A stretch of DNA of 60,803 nucleotides from Folioceros fuciformis (taxonomy: Eukaryota > Anthocerotophyta > Anthocerotopsida > Anthocerotales): the NCBI GenBank assembly GCA_049999805.1, contig JBNGIO010006309.1, positions 47,934-108,736 on the forward strand, read 5' to 3'. Every line of letters begins with the position of its first letter. Position 1 is the first letter of the stretch. The notes under the pieces are model-generated. The model made no database searches, was not told the origin of the DNA, and saw only the letters and a program-made list of their open reading frames with translations. Shown one piece after another: positions 34,681 through 45,400 of the stretch. Made by a program: the position numbers and the translations under genes.

Positions 34681-36490
34681 TCAATCCAAAGTGTTGCGCG
34701 AAAATCGTAAGAGCTCTACTTTATCCTCCATCCCGTCCATCCCTGAACTGCAAACTTTCCGAGCTTCGAGTTCCATTCCCTGTCATGCTCGTTACAGGTT
34801 ACTTCTTGTCAAGTACCAGACAATCTGAAAGTAATGAGCCCAGGGATAACCTACATGCTCTTGGAAGTGTTCTTGATCTCGATCAAACAGCTGGACAAAA
34901 AGTTCACGGTTTTTCGGGTTTCGCTCAACTGGATCAGACACAAGCAGTCTTGAGCCTTCCCTGCAAACACAGCAGTTGTCAGGCACACGTCTGAGCGGCA
35001 GCCCCTGCAACTCACCGGAACCGCAAAGCTGGAGAACCATGGACCTGTTGCTCAAAAGCTGTGGTACAAGATCAGCAATTAGGCGAATGGCTGGCTTCTC
35101 ATACAGAACATCGCAAGCCAACACCTGTGCCGAGCCATCCACAGTGCTTTCAGTCTACGATGAACTAGGGAAGGTTACAACGGAGGCGAAAACAGACGAG
35201 GCACTTACCACATCAAAACCAGGACTTTGCTCTAGTTTGACTGTCCAGTCAAAAAGCTCTGCTCTCACACATGCTTGTCCATGTTGCACAGGGCCCAAGA
35301 CATTACAGACTCCCTTTTCACCGGATGTGACATGGGAGGTAACAGACGTACACGCTGAGTGGGTGAGAATGTCCATAACTGATGCAGTTAGGTTACGGTT
35401 CCCGATCGTGCAAGATCGTTGTGAAGAAGTTGGTAGGAGATGGATAATCTCACGAAGATTTGAGGACGCGTCAGCAATGTTGGCATGGATGTTTAGCAGG
35501 GCACACAACAAAGCCTGTACCTCTCGATCATACAATACCACCTGGATGCACCACCACAACCTTAAGTCAGGTCTTTTGCCTACAAGTAAATGTGCACAGT
35601 AAGAAGCCAAGGAATGCCCAATAGAGACCTCACTTGCTCCACTAAGAGCGGCTGCTAGCCCTGCCAAACCTGCCCCATTTGGATTGCAATGTCACTAAGA
35701 GAAAAGCCAGAATTTGAGAAGAACGTAGTGTGTAAATGAAGAAGCTTCAGCCCTGTTCTCACCAAGACCAGCCCCGAGGTCACATACGCGGAGCCCAGAT
35801 ACCAGTTCGGGATGAGCTAAAATCTGTCAACAATAATCCACGTCTCGCCAGAGTCAAGGAAAAGCAAATGAAGCTAGCCTAAAGCGACGTGGCTTAAGAG
35901 ACATATCCAGACCTCATCTGCAAGAGCAAGAGCTGAGGGCCATAGCCGGCACCAATATGGGTCTCTGTCCAGCCTACCTGCACGTACAATCGAACACTCA
36001 CTGTTGGACTCCGTGAGGGTAAGACGGGAAACTTGAAAACGTGCATTTGCGTGCTCTCAAAATTTCAATGTGCACGGGCGTACCCTGTTTGATGTACATC
36101 TCCAGGACCTCGTCCACGTCTCTTGGCTGGAAGATACGAAGCACCCGTCCATGGATCCTGACCTGCAGGACCGCAAGTCTGCTGAGCCAAAAATTCTCAC
36201 AGCTCAAGCTGAATGCCAAGGAGGATCTAATGCACAATTCCTGTGCCCACACACCCAGATCTTGCATGCATTCACACTCCAGGAAAGTTGCCATGCACCT
36301 ACAAGGTTACCTGTGTTTCTTCTAGCTCAAGCTCAAATTCAGGAAACCTAAATGGTACTTTGACAGTGGGTTGTGCTTTGACTACACCCCGCCAACTAAG
36401 CTTGTGCTGCCTATCGTCCCTACCGAGGCCATGTGGTCCGGACAAGGGAGGGCACTGGGGCCGAAAACATCCCGACCGTAGCGCAACCAT
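34681..36490 (-). CDS. METTL21/FAM86-type class I methyltransferase (Methyltransf_16)
   Basis: Minus-strand exons 36490-36311, 36162-36084, 35977-35913, 35823-35763, 35669-35629, 35541-35209, about 35124-34855 and 34779-34681. The family transfers methyl groups from S-adenosylmethionine to protein lysines. An N-terminal strand region (FPEFELELEETQ, RIHGRVLRIFQPRDVDEVLE) leads to the family mark DPYWCRLWPSALALAD, the SAM motif I VCDLGAGLGLAGLAAALSGA, the acidic post-motif YDREVQALLCALLNIHAN, the VLACDVLYE motif and the C-terminal SGMDGMEDKVELLRF. The exon around 35016-34990 is unclear: a GT-AG intron there would break the frame, so I read it through. The start could be further upstream than the ATG at 36490. 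The target is unknown. Confidence 0.85.
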
Positions 36491-36722
36491 GTCACGACCT
36501 GGATCACATCTTTCGGCAACTACTACAATGGTCCCTCCTCCCTGCAGCTGGACACCGATGGAAAGAAACTTCAGTTTTGAAAAGCAGTGCTATTTCCGTG
36601 TGTGGAGCAAATTGCGCATGCTGGAGATGGCAGGGGAGTGGCAGGGGACTCCGCCTACAACGCTTTGGTGCCGAGCTTAGCGGCATATCGCAGTAGCTTC
36701 TGCTGCGCGTGAGCAAGCAGGA
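36491..36722. promoter_or_regulatory. Putative bidirectional promoter
   Basis: About 230 bases separate the chosen starts of the minus-strand methyltransferase and the plus-strand DUF212 gene. Both promoters must lie here or overlap the neighbouring first exons. No TATA box or other motif stands out; this is inference from position. Confidence 0.4.
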
Positions 36723-38121
36723 ATGGGTGTCTTGCAGCGCATAAGCGCCCCATGCACAGCGCCCCAATCACAGTACATCCCCAAGTCACGCAAGAGGCAG
36801 GTGATCCCCAACAGGAACTTTGTCACGCTACGGTGCAATTGGTTTGGAGAATCTTGTGTGTGTCAATTGGGAGGGAGGCAATGTTGCATTCGCATTGTTG
36901 CTCGGAATGGAATCAGAGCAGGGATTGAAGAGATAGCGAACAATCAGGTAGGACTGCGATGTTGCATGCATGCGCCACATCGTGGGTGAGTGGTCTTGCC
37001 TCAGATTGGAGCATGTTGATGTTAAGACGTTACCCCGCACAGGTGTTGCAAAGCGCTTTCACAGCGGGATGTCTGGCACAATTGGTTAAGCCTTTCACGT
37101 CTCTCTTGTCGGGAAAGGGGTTCAACTGGAGAGTTGCCCTGACATCGGGTGGCATGCCTTCCTCGCATTCTGCGGTAAGCTGGCTTGGACACATCGTTTG
37201 ATCATTTGCAGAAGAGTCCGAGTTGAGGGAATGTGAAGGCTCGGATTACTTAGTAGCAATTGCATCCTTGCAGAGTATAACGGCTGCTGCAACAATTCTT
37301 GGTCTAGAAAGGTGAATACCATCCACGCCATCGTGCTGCTCTGTTTGAACGCAAGGCTCAAACGCCTGCTCTGTGTATTGTTGCTGACACTGCTGCTTTA
37401 TCCTGTCTAACCTGATGGCAGGGGCTTGTCGGATTCTGTGTTCGGACTAGCCGTAGTTTTGGCAGGCATCGTGATGTATGATGCACAGGTAGTCCTGAAT
37501 CTCAGCAAACGCTTTTCAGTTCCTTGGTTTTTTTGTTGTTCTTATCTGAAAGAAAAGTCCTGCGCTCATTTGTATTCGTCTTTGATGTCCAACTGCACAT
37601 CCTTTCAATTCAAGTGTTCTCTTGTGTGCTGCTGGCAGGGAGTGAGGTATGCAGCTGGCAAACATGCCCAGCTGTTGAATACTATTGTCCTGACATACTT
37701 TCCCGATCGTGTGTCGACAACCGCCGGGCCCGGACCATTTGCTGATCCTGCACCCTCCACTTCCACGGGGGTTGAGCTTGAACGTGACTCTGTTGCTCAA
37801 GAACTTAAGTTCATGGATAACACGGACGTGCTCCCTCAAAAGGTTCCAGCTTCCGTGAGTGCGTCGGCCAGAGATCAGCAGTTGGATACGCAAGCAGTGA
37901 GAAAAAGCGGAGCATATGCGAGATCTCAGAGCTTTTTTGAGGTGGCCAAACGTCTGCCAAGCACCCAACGTGGAGAAGTGTTGATGCAAGAGCTGGAGAC
38001 ACTCAATGGTTGGCGACTGGTTCCTCTAACGGAGACACTTGGGCACAGTAAACTCCAAGTTCTAGCTGGGGCCGTTTTCGGTGTGGTCGTTACCTTAGCC
38101 CTACATCCGAGCTTGCTATGA
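36723..38121 (+). CDS. DUF212 acid phosphatase/haloperoxidase-related membrane protein, probably plastid
   Basis: Five exons (36723-36947, 37043-37174, 37274-37311, 37422-37488, 37639-38121) join in frame to 314 residues. The DUF212 family is a compact, divergent relative of PAP2 phosphatases and vanadium haloperoxidases. Core motifs are VLQSAFTAGCLAQLVKPFTS, the family-defining SGGMPSSHSA followed by SITAAATILGLERGLSDSVF, VVLAGIVMYDAQGVRYAAGK and, at the end, TLGHSKLQVLAGAVFGVVVT. The N-terminal ~60 residues are rich in Arg, Ser and Cys and poor in acids, consistent with a transit peptide, as in longer plant members. An unusual feature is a long insert of about 110 hydrophilic residues between the AQLLNTIV helix and the final LGHSKLQV segment. 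The enzymatic activity of this family is not established. Confidence 0.9.
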
Positions 38122-38260
38122 CGCGGCGCGAGATACGCAAGAACTTTTTCACATGGAAAAGAATAGATTAAGGCTACTCAGAAACCATGACTATTCACTA
38201 TTGTTAAACATTAGTAGACGCCTGATCACATCTGGCAAACATTTTGCCCTGTTGCACTGC

Positions 38261-39889
38261 CTACTTTGATCTTTTCGCAATATCCCCCGAGGGCAATCTA
38301 CTAATACACCAAATCAGAAAAACCCCAACAAGCGCCCCTGACAGATGTGCTATATGATTGACATTGGCCGCAGCACCAACCGCGAGGTGTCCCATGCTTG
38401 CGGACGATTCAGCAGCTTTCATAACCTGGAAAACAGATGAAGAGTCAGAATCAGGCGAAAACAGTACAACTCAAGTCCACTGGCAGGAGAACTCACTTGC
38501 TCCACAACAAATTGTCCCAAGATAAGAACTTCCAGAATCTTTCTCCAGTCCCAGCTCAACTGCGTCAGAATTGAATGGGTTAGCAGCACATTCCTGCAAC
38601 TATGACGAAGTTGCAAACCAGAGAAATTACGGACAGAAAACAGCAACTTCATATTATCAAGATCGACCTTCACAAGAACGCTGACTGCAAAAAGCCCAAA
38701 GACGGCTCCAGAAGCACCAACTGAGATAGCAGAGCGCGGGAGAACCAACCAAGATACCAGATTCGCGCCCGCTCCAGTTATAAGGTATGATAACCAGAGA
38801 GCAAAACTACCCTCTTCCTCCTCTACCAATTTGCCTGACATAATTCACGCGTTAACTAACCTGACCCATAGAGAAATAGATAGACAGGTGAACCAGCAGG
38901 ACCATGTACAACAGCCTTGTCTGTTATATGAGTAATGCAGGGAACACTGAATGTCTGTTATATGAGTAATGCAGGGAACACTGAATATACTACCAAAGAT
39001 GTAGAGGAAAAAGAGGTTGCTTGAAAGATGAGCCCTGCAGACGCAGCAGTTGTCAGGGAATGAGGGCAGTTTCAACCATAAGATCCTTTGAGACAAAAGC
39101 AGAGTTCAGCTCCTCGCAAGCTTGTACGACCTACCAGTTGGCGTGGCAGAATGTAGCTGTGATGAACTGATACCAGTGGGGTACGTCATGATACAGATAT
39201 AACTGCTTCATTATCCCTAGCTGGCACCACAAGAACGACAATGCAATATCAGTTAGCACATGTATATTGCAGCCATCTTGGCGCATACATCTTGAGACGT
39301 GCTTGCAACAAGTTCGTGAATCATAAGGCAGAAACCTAGCATTTCTCTTCCACCCTATATTGGAAAACAAGTATGAGCAAGGCCTGTTTGCTGCCTAATC
39401 ATACCTGTAACCAGTGATCAGCAGCATGTACGCCAAGATTTAAGAGCAGAAGAAAATAGATACCGTTCTTCAGTGGGGCACTTCTCAAAGTCCCTGAACC
39501 CTTTTCAAGCTCTAGCTTGGGAGCAATGCCTGGATGACGACATGAAAGGCAGTGAGAAGAGGCAATATAATTCAAGATGATGACATTGAAGAAAAGGGCG
39601 AGGTAGCGATTGATGGGACCGACCACTCAACCTGGAGCGCTGCTGACCGTACGGAGGTCGTGACCACGAGGGTCGGTATCATCCTGACTTCGAATTCTTA
39701 GCGTAAACTTCTTCCCCAAAGAACCGCCTCTGGCAAGCTGAGAAGCAGGTATTGATCCTCAGTAATGCGCCAGCAAAAACTGCTGATTCGCCCGCAATCG
39801 GGTCAGGGAGACATAACAGAGCACAAGGATCGCAGTGCTGTCACACACAGAGCCAGCCGAAAGCTTGCAAGAAAAACGGCCATCGCCAT
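38261..39889 (-). CDS. RBL11: Rhomboid-like protein 11, chloroplast envelope
   Basis: Minus-strand exons 39889-39845, 39737-39632, 39529-39405, 39220-39135, 39034-38994, 38834-38668, 38559-38497 and 38425-38261 join in frame to 265 residues. Rhomboids are intramembrane serine proteases; plant RBL11 sits in the plastid inner envelope. Motifs: LYLYHDVPHWYQFITATFCH with ANW, then AHLSSNLFFLYIFGKLVEEE (the HxxxN oxyanion region), the catalytic serine in SVGASGAVFGLFAVSVLVK, SWDWRKILEVLILGQFVVEQ and the catalytic histidine in NHIAHLSGALVGVFL. The two first exons (MAMAVFLASFRLALC and an Arg/Ser-rich segment) are placed from frame continuity and look like a transit peptide; they are less sure than the rest. 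It ends tail to tail with the DUF212 gene, 139 bases apart. Confidence 0.9.
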
Positions 39890-40029
39890 CGAGAGAGCAT
39901 ACCTTCTGCTGTCTGAAAATGGCGCCCCTCAGCTGAAAGGCGCAGAGAATAGTTGCGCAGGCTGGGCGACGAGAGCGGGGAGGCACGGCAGGCAGCAGCA
40001 ATTCCATTGTGTCAGCCTCCCCCCTACTC

Positions 40030-40129
40030 NNNNNNNNNNNNNNNNNNNNNNNNNNNNNNNNNNNNNNNNNNNNNNNNNNNNNNNNNNNNNNNNNNNNNNN
40101 NNNNNNNNNNNNNNNNNNNNNNNNNNNNN
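40030..40129. other. Assembly gap, 100 N, possibly no real gap
   Basis: The base run CCCCCCTACTC stands immediately before and again immediately after the N run. Two contig ends that really overlap would give this picture, so the gap may be zero or negative in length. Confidence 0.95.
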
Positions 40130-40329
40130 CCCCCCTACTCTCTGCCCCGCCACAGCCGAACAGCGCAGCTTCATTCAAATCACACTCGTTTCTAACATCA
40201 ATGTACCCCACCGGTTTGATTGCTCATCCATCCCTCTATTAATTTTTGGACAATATATATATCAAGGTCACCGCACTTTCCATGTAGCGCTACTCAATGC
40301 AAGGCCTCCGGACCCGAGCCGACACACTA

Positions 40330-41667
40330 CAGTCCACCCTCCCCAAATGTTACCTGTTGGGAGTAGGGCATTGGGTAACATTTAGGGAGCTCTAGCAATT
40401 AGAGAATTAAGTATTTATCAAAAATAAAATATTTAAATTTATTAAAAAATATGGAAATTATGAAATATATTTAATAAAAAAGATAAATTATGAAATATAT
40501 TTAATATAGTTATTAAATATATATAATAATTACTATAATAATTAATTTTATTATAACTTTATAATAAATAAAATAAGAAATGAACTTCAATTTGACCTAA
40601 AAAATTGGGTTATTTGTACTTTGAAACTTGTTTCAAACAAGACCTAACCTGCGTTAAAACTTTTTTTTCAATTTGTTATAAATTCCTAATTGTAGATATA
40701 GTATCATTTGGTTGTTGCTCTAAAAATATATGTATCATCCCAAGTGTATCTTCCACTTGAGCACGACCTAAAATAACCCTTTCTTGATAATATTTTGTAG
40801 AAGAATTTTCAACATTAACAACTTCATTTTCAGATGGAAGTTGAACAAAAGCCCATGTATCATTTGCATTTGGAGTAAAAAAGATAGCAGGCTCTTCTGC
40901 CAGATGCGCAAACACAAGCTCTTCTAACGGAGGGGGCTTGCTGCTGGAAGCCGGAGGAGGCGTGCTATCAGAGGCCCTACATAGCACATGCATTTGTCAC
41001 CTTGTAATCAACAAATTCTTGTGAAGACATGGAAGGGGTCAATCTTGCTATTTCAAGTCCCAAATCCCTCATTTAACAAAGAAGCATTCCTATTTCTAGG
41101 TAATCTGTATTGAACAAATCTTCACGTGTTGCTTGGTTGATTTATTGTTACTCATCATCATTATCAACATTTTATGTCTTAAAACTAAGTTGATTCAAGT
41201 CTATATCTCACATATTACTATGGCTTGCTCTTTCTTGTCATAACCTAAGTTGATTCAACTCTATATCTTACATATTACTATCTTGCTCTTTCTTGTCATA
41301 ACACCTAGAGTGTTTCCAACAATTTATAATGATTTTTTCTTTTTTGGATAAGTTAGATATCTATATTATCCATACTATTTTAAGCATAATATATATAAGT
41401 TTTATATTATAATATTAAAATAATATTTATAAAATTAAACTATAATAATTAGGAGTGCCTATTTTCATAAAACAAGTAATATATAACATATATATAAAAA
41501 TAATATTTATCCTTATTCCCCAATAACATTTATCCTTAATCCCCTCAAAACATTTATCCTTAATCCCCTAGGATAACCAGGGTATCCTAGAGGAGTACCC
41601 AAACAGGTCTAGGGAGTACCCAGACAGGTATAACATTTAGGGAGGTCACATTAGAGAGGGTCGACTG
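40330..41667. mobile_element. pogo/Tigger-like (Tc1/mariner superfamily) DNA transposon, decayed
   Basis: The left end reads TA then CAGTCCACCCTCC and the right end, reversed, reads TA then CAGTCGACCCTCT; both continue into CCCTAAATGTTA..CCTG-type sequence. A TA target duplication at 40328-40329 and 41668-41669 and CAGTCGACCCT-type ends are the marks of pogo/Tigger elements. The 1.34-kb interior is very AT-rich and, on the minus strand at 40676-40993, codes for a fragment like the C-terminal end of such transposases. It lacks most of the transposase, so it is non-autonomous. Confidence 0.75.
40676..40993 (-). pseudogene. Transposase C-terminal remnant (pogo/Tigger type)
   Basis: The 105-residue frame ends TLGMIHIFLEQQ..., resembling the ALDTLRRFLEQQ-like helix found near the end of pogo/Tigger transposases, preceded by an acidic, serine-rich linker. 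The DDE core and the CENPB DNA-binding part are absent. The call rests mainly on its position between matching terminal inverted repeats. Confidence 0.45.
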
Positions 41668-41669
41668 TA

Positions 41670-42468
41670 CAGGAGTCGCTGGTAGTGCGGGAGGGTTCTC
41701 TCAATTTCTGAGTAGATCACAAACAGGCCCGTTTCAACATCCACAAGAAACTAAAGGCGATAAGCTTGCCTAAAAGTTCCGCTCCGACCCCCTCCTATAA
41801 CACGAAGAGACGGTTCACCCACTGTTCGTGTGAAGAAGGCACAGTTACAGTGATTCAAGGTCTCACTTCTTCGGTGTGCACTAACTTCCTCATACGTCCT
41901 TCAACAGCCCGTTTTTACTGCAAATACTCACGCCTAGGTCATGGACTCAGGCAAACAGATCGCTGCTGTTTAAGGAGGCTGAGACTTCATGTGCTTACAA
42001 AAACAGTCTCCAACGGAAAGCTCAACCGGGCGTGTTCGCGACGACAACCAAGTCACCATTACCCGAATGTGTACGACTGCCCTGCCTGTAACCGGACAAC
42101 AACGCTTTTAAATTCAGAGCTGGTGCAACACACCCATTGAGCATTGCCTCAAAACAAACGGGACTATTTGTTACAACAAGAAGACAGGCACTCGGACTGG
42201 CTACGCACCCTACTCACCATCCTCTTTCCCATGGGACCAAAAGTATGGCAAATCAGCCTTGGAGAAGTGCAACTCAACAGCACTTGCTGAAGAGGAGGTA
42301 CGTCCTAAGGAACAATAAGTACCAAAAGCAGTCAGTGTGCTGCAACACAAAGTCCACACAGACATGTGCCCAAGGCCTTAGAGGGGAGCTTCACCTTACT
42401 GGGATACTATCGGAAATGCTGGTGACAGCAGATGTTGCACATTTACTTCACTAACCAAGCATCGTCAC
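41670..42468. other. Intergenic, 3' of the PHD-finger gene
   Basis: No gene recognised. It should contain the 3' UTR of the minus-strand PHD gene ending at 42469. Frames here show no family resemblance. Confidence 0.4.
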
Positions 42469-45400
42469 TCAGTCCAAATCCTCCCCGCCACTGCTCTCCC
42501 CATCGCGTCGCCGCCTACCACGCATTCCCTTGTGCACAACCATCTCTTCATCTTCTTCACTGTAGTTACTGACTGCTTCTTCACTGGACGGAGAGGAAGA
42601 AATATCTGCCTCCTCGTCTTGACCTAGACCAGATCCTTTATCTCGCCCACAGTTCCGGGTGCTTCCAGCCTTGGCCCTGATAGCTCCTCCATTGTGCTCC
42701 ACACCTGCCTCTTCCGTGGTGAGGGGATGACACCTTCGGCTCCTGGCCTTTCGTTTTCCCTTCGGAACATCCTCTGGAAGAGCCACCTCAAGCCCCATTT
42801 GCCTATCAGTCTGCTCCCCTTGCAATTTTTCATGCGCAGTGTGAAGACCACTCCTGAGAGTTTCACCATCCTCCGTGTGGAGAGCGGTGGAACAATCAAT
42901 ATCATCATCCTCGTCTGACTCCGTAGTAACAGCGATGTCATTTCTGCGTCGTTTCCGACCCAAATTTGTCTGTAGACACCATGAATACAGATCCAACATG
43001 TTACTCCACCAGTAATCATGATCATGTAAAATCAAGCCACAAATTACGAGGCTATCACCTAGGTGCCAAGCGTGGCCATCGAGATCCAATAATTTTACCT
43101 TGGGACCTCGATCAACAAGGTGGGCCCAGGAACTCCTATTCCTTAGGCAATCTAGTACTGCCTGGCGGTGACTTGCATAAGCATAGCGATCACCATTAGG
43201 TTTTCGTAATTTTTGCCAGTGCTGCCCACAAAGTATTGACCAAGCCAACATTAGTAACTTTATCATACTAATCTACAATAGAGGCCACTTCAACCTTAGC
43301 ATTAACAGGACACACACCATCAATCACAAGTACAGATTCTTACAGGCCCCACAGCTTCGCACACATCTTCATATGACAGCTGATGGCCCCTCTTGCTCAG
43401 GATATCGTCAATCAAACCTGTGAAGGAAAACGTTACGAAAGATACAATCTGAGAATCAAAAGTATGTGTAGCGATTATGCAGATTTTCCAGAGAAAATGA
43501 AACAGCTGGTCTGACCTGGAAGTGTTAATATTGTGCTGTCAGCAGGGCTTTTCCGATCACTAGGCTCTGATGACTCATCACTGCGTGCCGGAACAACAAT
43601 CGACAAATTGCCTTTCTGGAAACCATGAGCAGACCGGCGAGGATTACTTTCCACATTGGCTGGCTTTTCCTTACAACAACCACTTTCCACAAGGGCACCA
43701 CCATAATTTTTCTCAGAGACATGAGGCCCATCATCTGGCCTGCTTCCGTCTTCATGTTTACGTGTGATCGCCCCAGATTTGGTCACCTCGTCTGATACAC
43801 TTGTCATGGTGCGGCCAACATCTCTATGGCGGTCTTCTCTAGGCCTTTTTCTTGTGGGCTGCAAATCAATGTGAAAGAACGAGCCCAATTAACTACCACG
43901 TTTTAGGAAAATGAACTTTGAGCTTACGTACTACATCTTATACGTAAAGAAGCAGCCAAACGACAAGGGCAAGCAGCAATCTCCTACCACATCTCTGTCA
44001 CCAATTTGTTGAGTGTTAGGAACTGCAGAACCCGTTTGCCGTTTAGTGGACGTGACAGAAGCTTGTGTTGAAGAGCCACCCTGTATTCCAGCATTTGCCT
44101 GCCGAGCTCTTGAACCTCGAGGTACTCGGGGAGAGCTGTTTAATTCCTGATGAAGTAACATAGCTATCTGTGACAAGACAAACTATTCAGACACAGCTGA
44201 AACACAACTCCATCTATACGCTACACATCCAGCTGCAAGTAGATTCTCAATTATCACACCCACGTGAGCCAACACAGAGTGTTCCAGGAACAAACCTCTT
44301 CATCTTTCAAAGTTGTCGCTGAGCCTGTATAACCTGCTGCTGGAGGCGAACGCTTCAGAGACGATGGCGGAGGTGGCGGGGGCATCGCTGACAACCCCTT
44401 GGAGAACGGAGGGGCAGAAGGCATGGTTGACTTGTCATCTTTGTGGATCCCAAGTGCCTGCTTTGGCACTTGTGACGCCGGATGCTTTGTGGACAAAGGA
44501 GTGACGGCCTTCGCAGGATCAGAGGTATGCTGTCTGACATTGGATTGGCTCCCAGGTTGTTTGAAAGTATGTGGCAGTGGCCCTTTCCCTAAAGAAGGAT
44601 GCCTGGGTGTACCACCTACCTTTCCCGGGGTAGCTACTTTGGACGGAATCGAGAGATGTTTTACGGCTGACTGACTGATGCTACCACGTGAAGCTGGCGA
44701 AGTAGCAGCAGGAGATTTAGCAGAGGGAAGGGAATTATCTACGGGCTTCAGAGACGGGAGACTATTTGTTCGCGAGGGTTGCTTGGAAGAACTAGTTTTG
44801 TTAGGAAGAGAAGAGGAAGATATTAGTACACTAGATTTCGGTGCCAAGGAGTGCTGCTTGGCAAGGGCACTGGAGTTAGAAGAGTGTTTCGAGGAAGAAG
44901 CATGAGGCATTCTTGTGGCGCTTGCCCCGAAGCCAGGTCTTTGAGGGGGTGGGGAACTGGAACTTGCCTTGCTACCCCCTGGTTTCGATGGTTGCAGAGG
45001 GATTGGAGGCGACTTAGGTGATACTATCAAAGCACCTCCAGGAGACTTCAATGATCCAGGCTTCGCAGCGGACAAAGAAGAAGCACTGGACGTGCGAAGA
45101 CCACCGCCTGCCTGTGGGACAGAACTCGGCCGGTCCATCGCTGTACTGGCACCCATCCTCATACGCCCAGAATGCAGATGATGCTGTCTGGCCTGTTGGC
45201 ATACAGGTGACGGCGAGGGTGAAAGCTTCTGATCCGAGGTTCCCACATGCAAAGCTTGGTCAGCAGCCTTTGGATGGCCAGGAGAAACTGTGTAGTCCCC
45301 AATATCCGCTGCAGAAGCTCGACTATCTGAGACCAGACAGTTGTTTTTATGCTGCAACTTCGGAGTGTACAAATGTCTTTCACCTTGCTGCTGTGAACTG

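Noticed and set aside
34976-35602. 208-codon plus-strand open frame
   Set aside because: It is antisense to the methyltransferase exons, whose minus-strand translation has clear family motifs.
42137-42454. 105-codon plus-strand open frame downstream of the PHD gene
   Set aside because: No resemblance to any family and no splice context; probably the PHD gene 3' UTR and flank.
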